Below, piece after piece: positions 1 to 10,032 of a stretch of DNA of 44,999 bases. Under the pieces are notes generated by a model, which was given only the letters and a program-made list of their open reading frames with translations, did not search any database and had not been told where the DNA came from. Position 1 is the stretch's first letter. Each line of letters starts with the position of its first letter. Source of the stretch: an uncultured Bacillota bacterium (lineage in GTDB: Bacteria; Bacillota_I; Bacilli_A; Erysipelotrichales; Coprobacillaceae); contig CASETM010000087.1 in assembly GCA_949290865.1 (NCBI GenBank), forward strand, positions 1 through 44,999, written 5' to 3'. A program made the position numbers and the translations under genes.

Positions 1-79
1 AACAGAAGAAAAATCAATAAAAATATTGCATCTTGAGACCAGGAAAAGAGAGAAGATGTTTTTTTATTGCCTAAAAGCA

Positions 80-114
80 GAAAAAGAAAAGAGCTGAAAC
101 AAAATCAGCTCTTT
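80..114 (-). terminator. intrinsic terminator of the GntR-ABC operon
   Basis: A perfect 10-bp stem (88-97 paired with 105-114) with a 7-nt loop is followed on the minus strand by a T-rich tract (80-87). It lies about 65 bases downstream of the permease stop. Bases 1-79 show no gene that I can support. Confidence 0.8.
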
Positions 115-178
115 AAAAAGTTATTTCGTTACAGCCCCTTTATAAAATGACCTGTAGGCGTTACTATAGTTCTTGGTA

Positions 179-1606
179 TTATTCAGCAGAATAAAAACTA
201 TCATGATGACATGTATATTGTGGGTTAGTTGCTACTGTATTTAAAAATTCATCATATAGTCTGATGTATTCCTCAATTTGTTTTTCAGTTGTCAACATAT
301 AAGATCGGTATGTTGAGTTTACATCATTATGATATGAAATAGAAATAACTGCTAAATAGTTTTCACCCTCAATATCTTGTATAGGGGTAATCATATTTTC
401 ACTAAGCAGGCGATGATGAAATTCATACATCAGTTTTGTTGTGTTTTTGTTTTTGCTGTCAATAGACATATAGTCTGTTCTTTCATTTTTGTAAAGGAAA
501 GGCTGTTTTGAATTGATACTAAAGTAAAATTCATCTTGTTTTGTGATTTTAGGATATTCTGACATTATGCCAAATCCCTTGGTGTTTTCAAATGCATTCG
601 CAAATCCCATACAACATATGATCAAAGCAATAAAAACAGCAGGCATTTTCCATGTAAATCTGACTTTTCTGATAGCGAAGAAATACATCATCAGATAGAA
701 CACAAAGATAAGAATATAAAAAGTCATCATATTTGCATCAAATTCGTTATGATAAATAGCTAGCATCAGTGAAAAAATAATCAGGGTTATTAATAATGGA
801 TAAATAAAGACAGAACGTGTATAATTTTCACTTTGTTCCAGAGTTCTTCTTTTAAACAGACAATAAGCAATAAAATCAAAGCCTATGGTCACGATCAGCC
901 AATAAATAATCTGTATCAAACTGCTCATCACTGTATTATCAATACAGTAATTAATCTGGAGGACACCATTATAAATGAAACTGATATAATCAAGCATAGG
1001 ATTAAAAACTTCAGTATAGTTACCACTGCCTAGCATAAAATTGTTGCCTAATGTTGACAGGAACAACATATAGCATCCATAAATCAGAAAAGGTACAAGC
1101 ATATAGGCAAGGCTGACTAAATAACTGTCTAAAAGGTTCTGACACAGTAAAACAATAACAGTAATCACTGATTCCATGCATAGCATATAGATTATCATAA
1201 GTATCACTGACAACAGCTGACTGCCTAAAGAGGCTGGTAAAAAGAAGTTTTTGATCATGATAGCAATAAGATAATTGACGATAACCGGAACAATCGTACT
1301 GAATATCGCAAAACATGATGTCGTTATAAATAATGATTCTTTTTTGATCGGTAATGAAAAATACAGAATGTTGCTTTTCTTTTTCTGTAAGAATGTAAAC
1401 AGATAAATAGGGACAACAAAAGAAATGAGAAAACCAAACATTGAAGTAATAAACACTATCTGACCAAAATTTTCTCCATTGCCATTATTTAAAAAATTAA
1501 TTGTCAAAAACGGTGTCAGAATAAAGCTCATCAGCCAAATCAGTAGTAAATATCTTTTGTTCTGTCTGATCAGATAGCGAAAATAGTTTTTATTGATCAT
1601 CTTCAT
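179..1606 (-). CDS. ABC transporter permease, ABC-2 like
   Basis: This is the membrane subunit expected to work with the ATPase encoded just upstream. It has about nine hydrophobic segments in the first 350 residues and then a hydrophilic C-terminal part of about 120 residues that probably faces outward. I chose the ATG at 1606 because an AAAGGGG Shine-Dalgarno lies 10 bases before it; the open frame reaches back to 1636 but those starts have poor spacing. It overlaps the ATPase gene by 17 bases, so the two are probably translationally coupled. The arrangement GntR(YtrA-type)-ATPase-permease is common in Firmicutes for exporters linked to cell-envelope or antibiotic stress. The substrate cannot be read from the sequence. 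Confidence 0.8.
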   Translation of the reverse strand: MKMINKNYFRYLIRQNKRYLLLIWLMSFILTPFLTINFLNNGNGENFGQIVFITSMFGFLISFVVPIYLFTFLQKKKSNILYFSLPIKKESLFITTSCFAIFSTIVPVIVNYLIAIMIKNFFLPASLGSQLLSVILMIIYMLCMESVITVIVLLCQNLLDSYLVSLAYMLVPFLIYGCYMLFLSTLGNNFMLGSGNYTEVFNPMLDYISFIYNGVLQINYCIDNTVMSSLIQIIYWLIVTIGFDFIAYCLFKRRTLEQSENYTRSVFIYPLLITLIIFSLMLAIYHNEFDANMMTFYILIFVFYLMMYFFAIRKVRFTWKMPAVFIALIICCMGFANAFENTKGFGIMSEYPKITKQDEFYFSINSKQPFLYKNERTDYMSIDSKNKNTTKLMYEFHHRLLSENMITPIQDIEGENYLAVISISYHNDVNSTYRSYMLTTEKQIEEYIRLYDEFLNTVATNPQYTCHHDSFYSAE

Positions 1607-2489
1607 AAATACCATACCCCTTTCTTTCCATTTCATAGATAAATATTTCTTCTAAATTGATTGGCAGAACTTCCAGCATCAAAGGATGTAATGAATACAG
1701 ATAAGTTTTAATATCTGCGATATCACCTTTGACTACCATATTGATGACCCTGGACTGTTTTTTAAATGACAGCAGGTCTAGATGATCAAAACGATCTTTC
1801 TCTAATTCTTCCTTAAATGCCAGCTGGATCTTATGAATGTGATCTTTTGTTTCATACAGTTCTCCACTGGTTGATATCGTGCCCTGATCAAGAATGCCAA
1901 AATAATCACAAACATCTTCCAGCTCTCTTAGATTATGCGAAGAAATAATAACGGTCATATCTTTGTTTTCAATCAAAGCAGTAATGGCCCTTTTAAAAGT
2001 TAGACGCATAACAGGATCTAAACCATCGAAAGCTTCATCTAACAGCAGATATTTAGGCGCAATTGCTAAAGCAATCGCCAGCATGGTCTGTCGTTTCATC
2101 CCTTTAGAAAAATCCTTGATAGGTTTATCTATCGGTAAAGAAAAGATATTGGTATATTTATATAAATTATCTTCATTCAATGATGGATACCAGGTTTTAT
2201 AAAAATCACACATTGATGGAATTGTAGCGTGAGGGAAAAAGTAAGGATCATCACTGATCAGCAGAATATCTTTTTTGACCTCTGTATTTTCATAGACTTC
2301 CTGACCATCATAGCGAATACTGCCAGAATCCACACGAGAAACCCCATTTAACAGATACAGTAAAGTTGACTTTCCGGCACCGTTAGGACCAATCAGACCA
2401 AAAATACTGCCAGTAGGAATCGTCAGATTTAATTGTTTTAATACAGCTTTCTGCCCAAAAGCTTTATTGACATGGGAAAGTTCGATCAT
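1590..2489 (-). CDS. ABC transporter ATP-binding protein
   Basis: This is the cytoplasmic ATPase of the exporter. Walker A (GPNGAGKS) is at residues 34-41, an atypical signature FSKGM at 127-131, Walker B (YLLLDE) at 147-152 and the switch histidine in SSHN at 185. The signature deviates from LSGGQ in the way seen in YtrB/BcrA-type exporters. The length of 299 residues is normal for that group, with an extra C-terminal region of about 80 residues after the nucleotide-binding domain. The start overlaps the stop of the GntR gene by 4 bases (ATGA), so the pair is translated together. It is expected to be repressed by the GntR protein. Confidence 0.9.
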   Translation of the reverse strand: MIELSHVNKAFGQKAVLKQLNLTIPTGSIFGLIGPNGAGKSTLLYLLNGVSRVDSGSIRYDGQEVYENTEVKKDILLISDDPYFFPHATIPSMCDFYKTWYPSLNEDNLYKYTNIFSLPIDKPIKDFSKGMKRQTMLAIALAIAPKYLLLDEAFDGLDPVMRLTFKRAITALIENKDMTVIISSHNLRELEDVCDYFGILDQGTISTSGELYETKDHIHKIQLAFKEELEKDRFDHLDLLSFKKQSRVINMVVKGDIADIKTYLYSLHPLMLEVLPINLEEIFIYEMERKGYGIYEDDQ

Positions 2490-2854
2490 TGTTTTTCCTC
2501 CTTATAAATTATATTGATGAGATCAGTTAACTGTTTTTGACTGATCTGATGTTTTTTCATTTCTTCTACAATTGTCTGAAAATATTGTAGTTTTTCATCT
2601 TTGATCAGCTGATCGGTTTCATTATCAGCAATAAAACATCCTTTTCCTTTGACGGAATAGACATAGCCCTGATTTTCCAGTTCCTGATAGGCTTTGGCTA
2701 CCGTATTGGGATTGACACCAATCTGAGAAGCCAGACTTCTTACGGAAGGAAGTTTATCATTGGGTAAGAGGATACCGATGGAGATAAATTCTAGGATCTG
2801 TTTTTTGAGCTGTTCAAAGATTGGTGTTTTACTTTGTAAATCAACAATAAACAT
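2486..2854 (-). CDS. GntR family regulator, YtrA subfamily
   Basis: A 122-residue DNA-binding repressor. The winged helix fills residues 10-76, with the recognition helix around IGVNPNTVAKAYQEL and the wing at YVYSVKGKGCF. Only a short helical tail of about 45 residues follows, which defines the YtrA subfamily; its members lack a large ligand-binding domain and dimerise through the tail. It is the first gene of the operon and sits 13 bases from a perfect inverted repeat covering its own promoter, so autorepression is likely. The Shine-Dalgarno (AGGAGG read on the minus strand) precedes the ATG at 2854. Confidence 0.92.
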   Translation of the reverse strand: MFIVDLQSKTPIFEQLKKQILEFISIGILLPNDKLPSVRSLASQIGVNPNTVAKAYQELENQGYVYSVKGKGCFIADNETDQLIKDEKLQYFQTIVEEMKKHQISQKQLTDLINIIYKEEKQ

Positions 2855-2867
2855 ATCATTCCTCCTA

Positions 2868-2900
2868 ACTGTATTAGTGTACTACTTACACTAATACAGT
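2868..2900 (-). promoter_or_regulatory. operator for the YtrA-type GntR repressor
   Basis: Two perfect 13-bp arms (2868-2880 and 2888-2900, outer sequence ACTGTATTAGTGT) flank a 7-base centre. The site covers the -10 region and transcription start of the operon. YtrA-type repressors usually bind such a symmetric site at their own promoter, so this is the most likely operator. Confidence 0.75.
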
Positions 2901-2924
2901 ATAATAATTTTCTCTTTTTGTCAA
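2898..2924 (-). promoter_or_regulatory. promoter of the GntR-ABC operon
   Basis: On the minus strand a consensus -35 TTGACA (2919-2924) is followed after 15 bases by TATACT (2898-2903). The spacing is short but the -35 is perfect, and the -10 overlaps the operator arm. Confidence 0.6.
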
Positions 2925-2990
2925 TATGAAAGCAGAAATTGTTTTACTTTTGTGATGTTCATTTATACAATAGAGAAAAAGGAGAGAAAT

Positions 2991-3758
2991 ATGAAATTGA
3001 AACTTTATAATATCATACTGATCTTGCTAGGGTCAGTCATGTTTATCTGGTATTTGCTGCCAGCCGTACTGAAAGGATTAATCAATATTGGTAACATCGC
3101 AGGTATGTTATTTTTTGGCATCATGATCATTTATGGTGTGTTTTCTGTAAGGATCAATCAGACAATCATGGGTTTTTGGCAAAATACCTTAGGTAAAATC
3201 GTTGTGAGTATCATAGGTGTTCTTTTTATTGCAGGATTTGTGCTTGTCGCTGTTTTTTCATATCAGATGTTTAGCCATGCGCATTATCAGCCGAATAAAG
3301 CGACGACCATGGTTGTTTTAGGAGGTCGAGTATATGGGACATCACCAAGTCTGATGCTAAGAGAAAGACTAGATGCAGCGTATGATTATCTTGAAGATCA
3401 TCCTGAAATCTATTGTGTTGTTTCTGGTGGACAGGGAGAAAATGAAGATATCAGTGAAGCACAGTGTATGTTTGATTATCTTGTTGACAAAGGAATAGAT
3501 GCCAATAGGATTTATAAAGAAGACCGTTCAACATCGACTCGAGAAAATCTGTTGTTTTCTAAAGAAATCATTGAAAAGAATAATCTGCCAGAAAGAATAA
3601 CGATTGTAACTAATGAATTCCATCAGTATCGTGCTTATCTCATTGCTGAAAATTTGGGATTAGAATCTTATGCAATCAGTGGAAAAACGGCTTTATGGCT
3701 TTTTCCTACGTATTATACAAGAGAACTGTTTGGGCTGATTTATCAGTTTATATTTTAG
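2991..3758 (+). CDS. YdcF/SanA-like DUF218 membrane protein
   Basis: About 255 residues. Three or four hydrophobic segments occupy residues 1-95. They are followed by a DUF218 domain beginning MVVLGGRV (107-114), with VVSGGQGENEDISEA (143-157) and the STSTRENL motif (180-187) typical of this fold. Family members such as SanA and YdcF act at the envelope; their enzymatic role is not settled. I start at 2991 because an AAGGAGAG Shine-Dalgarno lies a few bases before it, whereas the longer frame from 2952 has no ribosome-binding site. It ends 9 bases before the HD-domain gene, so the two are probably co-transcribed. Confidence 0.85.
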   Translation: MKLKLYNIILILLGSVMFIWYLLPAVLKGLINIGNIAGMLFFGIMIIYGVFSVRINQTIMGFWQNTLGKIVVSIIGVLFIAGFVLVAVFSYQMFSHAHYQPNKATTMVVLGGRVYGTSPSLMLRERLDAAYDYLEDHPEIYCVVSGGQGENEDISEAQCMFDYLVDKGIDANRIYKEDRSTSTRENLLFSKEIIEKNNLPERITIVTNEFHQYRAYLIAENLGLESYAISGKTALWLFPTYYTRELFGLIYQFIF

Positions 3759-3767
3759 GAGGGAAAA

Positions 3768-4736
3768 ATGCAGGATTTATGGAAAATATATCATCATGAT
3801 ATTCCGTGGTTTCTTTTGGATTTTATGCAACTTGAAGAAATGCAGAGGTTAAAGGACGTAGGCATGAACTGTGGTGTAGAATATACCAGTTTTCCTATAT
3901 TTAAAAACTGTCAGTATTATTCGCGCTATGATCATAGTGTTGGTGTTGCCTTGATCATCTGGCATTTTACTGCTGATATGAAACAGACTATTGCTGGCTT
4001 GCTTCATGATATTGCGACACCGGTCTTTGCACATACGATTGATTTTTTAAATCATGATTATACTAAGCAGGAATCGACAGAAGAGGAAACAGCAGATATC
4101 ATTAGAAATTCAAAGCAATTAAATAGCTTATTGCATCGTTATCATCTCAACATTAATGATGTTATTGACTATCATCAATATCCGATTGCTGATAATGATA
4201 TGCCTCAACTCTCTGCAGACCGTCTGGAATATTCTTTAGGCAATATGTATAATTATGGTTTTGTTCAAATAGAGGAAATAAAGAAGTATTATGATCATAT
4301 CTATATCAATAGCAAGAAAGATGAACTGGTATTTGATGATTTGAATATCGCTGTTGAATTTACAGGTCATGTGTTTGAAAATTCATATGTTTATATCAGT
4401 GATGAAGACCGCTTTGCAATGGAATCACTGGCTCGAATACTGAAAGATGCTATTGCAAAACATGTGATCGATCGTATGGATCTGAATGCAACTGAAAGTT
4501 ATGTTATCGCCAGGCTGAAAGCAGATCCTGAGTTTTCAAAAAGATGGGACAGATACTGTCAATATCATCAGATCATTTCCTGTTCCAAGGGGCAGGGATT
4601 ATGTATTCCGGCGAAAAAACGCTATATTCTGCCTTTATATCATGATAAACGGATCAGTCAGCATGACCATTCACTGCAGGTGATGCTTGATGATTTTCTG
4701 GCCGTTTCTTTTGAAAAAGAAATTCTGGCAAAATAA
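3768..4736 (+). CDS. HD domain phosphohydrolase
   Basis: A 322-residue HD-superfamily protein. Metal ligands are visible as H56 (RYDHSVGV), the H80-D81 pair (GLLHDIATP) and H89 (FAHT), which resembles dNTP triphosphohydrolase-like and other nucleotide-type HD enzymes. The substrate cannot be assigned. AGGAGGG lies 5 bases before the ATG. It follows the DUF218 gene by 9 bases. No intrinsic terminator is evident before the next promoter at 4757. Confidence 0.82.
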   Translation: MQDLWKIYHHDIPWFLLDFMQLEEMQRLKDVGMNCGVEYTSFPIFKNCQYYSRYDHSVGVALIIWHFTADMKQTIAGLLHDIATPVFAHTIDFLNHDYTKQESTEEETADIIRNSKQLNSLLHRYHLNINDVIDYHQYPIADNDMPQLSADRLEYSLGNMYNYGFVQIEEIKKYYDHIYINSKKDELVFDDLNIAVEFTGHVFENSYVYISDEDRFAMESLARILKDAIAKHVIDRMDLNATESYVIARLKADPEFSKRWDRYCQYHQIISCSKGQGLCIPAKKRYILPLYHDKRISQHDHSLQVMLDDFLAVSFEKEILAK

Positions 4737-4756
4737 AGCGGATTGCTAAAATGATG

Positions 4757-4785
4757 TAGTTATCAAAGGGAATTCTTGATATAAT
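4757..4785 (+). promoter_or_regulatory. promoter of the RpiR-GH1 operon
   Basis: An extended -10 (TGA followed by TATAAT at 4780-4785) with a poor -35 (TAGTTA, 4757-4762) at 17 bases. The extended -10 can compensate for the weak -35. It lies 25 bases before the regulator start. Confidence 0.5.
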
Positions 4786-4809
4786 AAATATGAGAAAAGA
4801 GGAATCGTT

Positions 4810-5595
4810 ATGGAATTAGTTATCTGCAGAGTGCTGAAATATTTAAATGGCTGTTTAGAAGATGATTATATGTATAAAGTTGGCAATTATATTGTCAAAT
4901 ATTACAGTGATATTTGTTTTCATAATCATCCCTGTGTCAGTGATGATGAAACGTTTACAACAGAAGAACTGCTCAAATTCTGTCAACGATTGGGATATAA
5001 AAATATCGATGATTTTGAACATAAACTGAAAATCGATAATCAATATCGTCTGGAACTGATTCATGAAAGAATGATGAATCTGGATCTTCAGCCGATGATC
5101 GATCATCTTGAAGTTGATTCTAAAGAAGACTTTAAAAAGCAGTTAAATGAACTTTATGAATTAATGGATAGACAGAAAAGAATCGTTATTGTCGGCGGAC
5201 CTTATTCTAACAGTATTTCTGTTGATTTTCAGACAGATATGATCACGTTGGGAAAAGAAGTTATTGAATATCATCGCTTTGATAAAAATTTTAATTTTAC
5301 TAAAGATGATATTGTTATTTTTATGACTGCAACAGGAAGAACGATGGAATACTATATCAGTGAAATCGTTCCGAAAAGTATCTGTGAAGCCTATATTATT
5401 CTGGTTACTCAGAATATCAAATATGTTAATTATGAAAACGTCTGTGCGGATTATGTCATTCATGTTAAAGGAAAATTTGATGGCATTCAGTTCAATTATC
5501 AGATGATGCTGGTTTTTGATCTGTTACGCATAGGTTATTATCAGAAATATTATGTTGCTAAGAAAAAACATGAATTTGTTGAAAATACAAAATAA
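4810..5595 (+). CDS. RpiR/MurR family transcriptional regulator
   Basis: A 261-residue protein with an N-terminal HTH_6-type helix-turn-helix (about residues 1-80, including FCQRLGYKNIDDF) and a C-terminal SIS sugar-phosphate-binding domain (about 118-240, starting KRIVIVGGPYSNS). RpiR proteins sense phosphosugars. The gene lies 15 bases before a GH1 6-phospho-glycosidase, so it most likely controls this operon in response to the phosphorylated disaccharide or its product. The SIS glycine-serine region is somewhat divergent (GGPYSNSIS). Confidence 0.85.
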   Translation: MELVICRVLKYLNGCLEDDYMYKVGNYIVKYYSDICFHNHPCVSDDETFTTEELLKFCQRLGYKNIDDFEHKLKIDNQYRLELIHERMMNLDLQPMIDHLEVDSKEDFKKQLNELYELMDRQKRIVIVGGPYSNSISVDFQTDMITLGKEVIEYHRFDKNFNFTKDDIVIFMTATGRTMEYYISEIVPKSICEAYIILVTQNIKYVNYENVCADYVIHVKGKFDGIQFNYQMMLVFDLLRIGYYQKYYVAKKKHEFVENTK

Positions 5596-5598
5596 TAA

Positions 5599-7059
<1,461 letters not shown>

Positions 7060-7067
7060 GTTTATTG

Positions 7068-7103
7068 AGATAGAAATCATAGATTGATTTCTATCTTTTT
7101 TTG
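7068..7103 (+). terminator. intrinsic terminator after the GH1 gene
   Basis: A 12-bp stem (7068-7079 with 7085-7096) and a 5-nt loop followed by seven T residues. Confidence 0.85.
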
Positions 7104-7119
7104 AGTGTTTTGTTTGCTT

Positions 7120-7164
7120 TTGAAGTCATTATCCGGTAAGATATTTATATACCCCATAGGGGTG
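7120..7164 (+). promoter_or_regulatory. copA promoter and CsoR-type operator
   Basis: TTGAAG (7120-7125) and a -10-like TATTTA (7142-7147) are followed immediately by the GC-rich pseudo-palindrome ATACCCCATAGGGGTG (7149-7164). This closely matches the C-tract/G-tract operators of CsoR copper repressors. The operator sits just downstream of the -10 and 11 bases before the copA ATG, a placement suited to repression by the csoR product encoded at the end of the same operon. Confidence 0.75.
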
Positions 7165-7175
7165 GGAGGTGTTAA

Positions 7176-9671
7176 ATGAAAAAGAAGTATGATGTCATGG
7201 GCATGACCTGCAGTGCCTGCAGTGCTCATGTTGATAAAGCAGTACGAAGTTTACCTGGCATCAGAGATGTCAATGTTAATCTGCTGAATAACTGCATGAC
7301 AGTTGAATATGATGAAAATTCTCTTTCTGATCAGGATATCATTAAAGCGGTTGATCAGGCGGGATACCAGGCACAGCTGGAACATCAGAAAAATGAGGAT
7401 AAGACTATTGAAAAGGAAAATGAAAATAAGAAAAAAAATCTGATTTTTTCATTCGTGTTTTTAATTCCTTTGTTTTATCTGTGTATGGGACATATGATTG
7501 GTTTACCCATACCAGCAATATTCAGTGGCCATGAAAATATGATGATCTTTGCTCTGACACAGCTGTGTCTGGTGATTCCGATTATGATCTTGAATCGCGT
7601 CTACTATCTTCGTGGTTTTAAAGCCTTGTTTAATCGCAGTCCTAATATGGATACGCTGATTGCCATGGGCTCGACCGCAGCTTTTGGTTATAGCCTTTAT
7701 GCGACATTTATGATGGCCTATTTTATCGGTAGAGGTGATCTGACCAGTGGTCATCAGTATATGATGCAGCTGTATTATGAATCAGCAGGAATGATTTTGA
7801 CATTGATTTCGTTAGGAAAATATTTAGAATCACGTTCTAAACAGAAAACTTCAGAAGCAATCGAAAAACTGATGAAACTGATGCCAGCAACTGCTGTGGT
7901 CCTGGTGGATGGTCAGGAAACAGAAATGAATATTGATGATGTAGAGGTAGGGCAGATCGTAGTGGTTCGTTCTGGACAGAGTATTCCTCTTGATGGCAAG
8001 ATCATTGAAGGACATGGGTCCATCGATGAAGCCATGATTACTGGAGAAAGTCTTCCTGTTGATAAAGATGTTGGTGATCAGGTCATCGGTGCAACAATGA
8101 ATCGAGATGGCTATATGCTTATTGAAGTCAAAAAGGAAAAACAGGATACAACATTATCGAAAATTATTGAACTGGTTGAAGAGGCAGGGTCTTCAAAGGC
8201 ACCGATTGCCAAATTGGCAGATCAGATCAGTGGTATCTTTGTACCAGTTGTGATGATGATTGCTCTGGTGACTTTTCTGTTATGGCTGACCTTAGGTACT
8301 CAGACCTTCCATTTTGCTTTGACATGTGGGATTTCAGTGCTGGTTATTTCCTGTCCGTGTGCTCTTGGTCTGGCTACGCCAACAGCTATCATGGTTGCTA
8401 CAGGCAAAGGAGCCAGTCTTGGGGTTCTGGTCAAATCGGCAGAACATCTGGAACTATTATCGAAATGTGATACGGTCATTTTGGATAAGACGGGAACGAT
8501 AACTCAGGGGAAACCGCAGGTTACTGATATTTTTCCGATAGGCAAAGAAGAAGATGAACTGATGAAGTATGCGGGTATGATAGAACAGTATTCAAAACAT
8601 CCTTTGGCTTTGGCTATTCAGGAATATGTGGCTGCTCATCAGCTTACGACTGAAAAACTAGACCGTTTTGAAATGATACCAGGACAGGGGCTGGTTGGCT
8701 ATTGGCATGATGAAGTAATCCTGGCAGGTAATCAGAAACTGATGAATGCATATGATGTTGATCTTTTGGAAACTGAAGAATTGTTTGCTGCTTTGGCCAG
8801 TCAGGGCAAAACACCGTTATTTTATGCTTTACAAGGAAAACTGATTGGCCTGATCGTAGTTGGAGATGTGCTAAAGGAATCAAGTCAGCAGGCGATTCAA
8901 CAGCTTAAAGCGATGAATCTAGCAGTCTGTATGTTGACGGGAGATAATAAGGTGACGGCTGATAGCATTGCCAAAACATTGGATATTGATGTCATTGCGG
9001 AAGTGCTGCCACAGGATAAAGAAAGACATATTCGTCAGATGCAGGAAAAGGGGCATCGTGTCATTATGGTCGGTGACGGTATCAATGATGCACCGGCATT
9101 GGTCAGATCTGATGTAGGTATAGCGATGACTTCAGGTTTGGATATTGCCGTTGATGCGGCTGATATTGTTTTGATGAAAAATGATCTGCAGGATGTCGTT
9201 GCAGCAATCGAACTGTCAAAAGCAACGATAAAAAATATCAAAGAAAATTTGTTCTGGGCTTTTTTCTACAATGTGATTGGTATACCGATTGCAGCTGGTC
9301 TGTTCTATCCGATTTTTGGCTGGCTGCTTGATCCGATGTTTGGAGCGGCAGCGATGTCACTTAGTTCGCTGTTTGTTGTCAGTAATGCTCTAAGACTAAG
9401 ATTATTCAAGCCAGAACATGCTCAAAGCAGTTCTGTGGATAATAATGAACATAAAGAAAAGGAGAATAAGAAAATGAAAAAAATGAATATCGAAGGAATG
9501 ATGTGTCCAAATTGCCAAAGACACGTTGATAAAGCTTTAAATGGTATTGAAGGTGTCAAAGCAACTGTTGATCTGGAAAATAATTGTGCCTATATTGAAG
9601 GAAATGTTGATGAAGCAGTTTTGATCCAGGCTGTTGAAGAAGCTGGTTACCAGGTCAAAGGATTTGAATAA
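7176..9671 (+). CDS. copA: copper-exporting P1B-type ATPase with C-terminal CopZ-like domain
   Basis: An 831-residue heavy-metal ATPase. The N-terminal HMA domain carries C12-x2-C15 (GMTCSACSAHV). The transmembrane CPC metal site is at 393-395, the phosphorylated aspartate D437 is in DKTGTIT, and HPLA and GDGINDAP follow. The last helices carry YN and MSLSS, typical of Cu(I) P1B-1 pumps. A second HMA domain (about 767-831, C777-x2-C780) is attached after the last helix by a charged linker, an unusual place. It looks like a copZ chaperone gene fused in frame. A strong ribosome-binding site lies within the linker. The csoR gene follows with a 1-base overlap. Confidence 0.95.
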   Translation: MKKKYDVMGMTCSACSAHVDKAVRSLPGIRDVNVNLLNNCMTVEYDENSLSDQDIIKAVDQAGYQAQLEHQKNEDKTIEKENENKKKNLIFSFVFLIPLFYLCMGHMIGLPIPAIFSGHENMMIFALTQLCLVIPIMILNRVYYLRGFKALFNRSPNMDTLIAMGSTAAFGYSLYATFMMAYFIGRGDLTSGHQYMMQLYYESAGMILTLISLGKYLESRSKQKTSEAIEKLMKLMPATAVVLVDGQETEMNIDDVEVGQIVVVRSGQSIPLDGKIIEGHGSIDEAMITGESLPVDKDVGDQVIGATMNRDGYMLIEVKKEKQDTTLSKIIELVEEAGSSKAPIAKLADQISGIFVPVVMMIALVTFLLWLTLGTQTFHFALTCGISVLVISCPCALGLATPTAIMVATGKGASLGVLVKSAEHLELLSKCDTVILDKTGTITQGKPQVTDIFPIGKEEDELMKYAGMIEQYSKHPLALAIQEYVAAHQLTTEKLDRFEMIPGQGLVGYWHDEVILAGNQKLMNAYDVDLLETEELFAALASQGKTPLFYALQGKLIGLIVVGDVLKESSQQAIQQLKAMNLAVCMLTGDNKVTADSIAKTLDIDVIAEVLPQDKERHIRQMQEKGHRVIMVGDGINDAPALVRSDVGIAMTSGLDIAVDAADIVLMKNDLQDVVAAIELSKATIKNIKENLFWAFFYNVIGIPIAAGLFYPIFGWLLDPMFGAAAMSLSSLFVVSNALRLRLFKPEHAQSSSVDNNEHKEKENKKMKKMNIEGMMCPNCQRHVDKALNGIEGVKATVDLENNCAYIEGNVDEAVLIQAVEEAGYQVKGFE
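9457..9671 (+). other. possible internal translation start for a free CopZ-like chaperone
   Basis: Inside copA, AAAAGGAG (9457-9464) lies 9 bases before an in-frame ATG at 9474. Starting there would give a 65-residue protein that is exactly one HMA domain with MxCxxC (GMMCPNC), the size of a normal CopZ. The sequence features are seen directly; use of the start is inference. Confidence 0.4.
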
Positions 9672-9934
9672 TGAAGGCCGATCAGAAACAGATTACACGT
9701 CTGCTCAAGACGGCGAGAGGACAGATTGATGGAATTTTGAAAATGGTTGAAGAAGACCGTTATTGTATTGATATTTCTCATCAGCTGATGGCCTGTGAAG
9801 CGGTTTTGAAAAAGGCAAATAAAGAAATTTTAGGAGCACATATGAAGCATTGTGTTCATGATGCCATCAACAGTGATGATCAGGATAAAAAGATCGATGA
9901 GATGATCAAAGTCATCGACAGCCTGTTAAAATAA
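9671..9934 (+). CDS. csoR: copper-sensing repressor CsoR
   Basis: An 87-residue all-helical DUF156 repressor. The Cu(I) ligands C32, H57 and C61 are present with the CsoR spacing C-x24-H-x3-C, which distinguishes it from the formaldehyde and nickel sensors of the family. Copper binding releases it from DNA. Its ATG overlaps the copA stop codon (TAATG), so it is co-translated with copA, and it should bind the operator at 7149-7164. Having the repressor as the last gene of the operon it controls gives negative feedback. Confidence 0.93.
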   Translation: MKADQKQITRLLKTARGQIDGILKMVEEDRYCIDISHQLMACEAVLKKANKEILGAHMKHCVHDAINSDDQDKKIDEMIKVIDSLLK

Positions 9935-9943
9935 CAGGATATG

Positions 9944-9971
9944 AAGAACAACTTGAAGTGTTGTTCTTTTT
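9944..9971 (+). terminator. intrinsic terminator after csoR
   Basis: A perfect 9-bp stem (9944-9952 with 9960-9968), a 7-nt loop and a short T tract. Confidence 0.75.
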
Positions 9972-9973
9972 GA

Positions 9974-10002
9974 TTGCCTAAATGTTTTTTTTATGGCATA
10001 AT
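9974..10002 (+). promoter_or_regulatory. promoter of the ABC-F gene
   Basis: TTGCCT (9974-9979), 17 bases, then CATAAT (9997-10002) preceded by TGG as an extended -10. It lies 30 bases before the chosen start. Confidence 0.5.
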
Positions 10003-10032
10003 AAGGCCGCTTATGTGAAAGGAGAAATGGTG

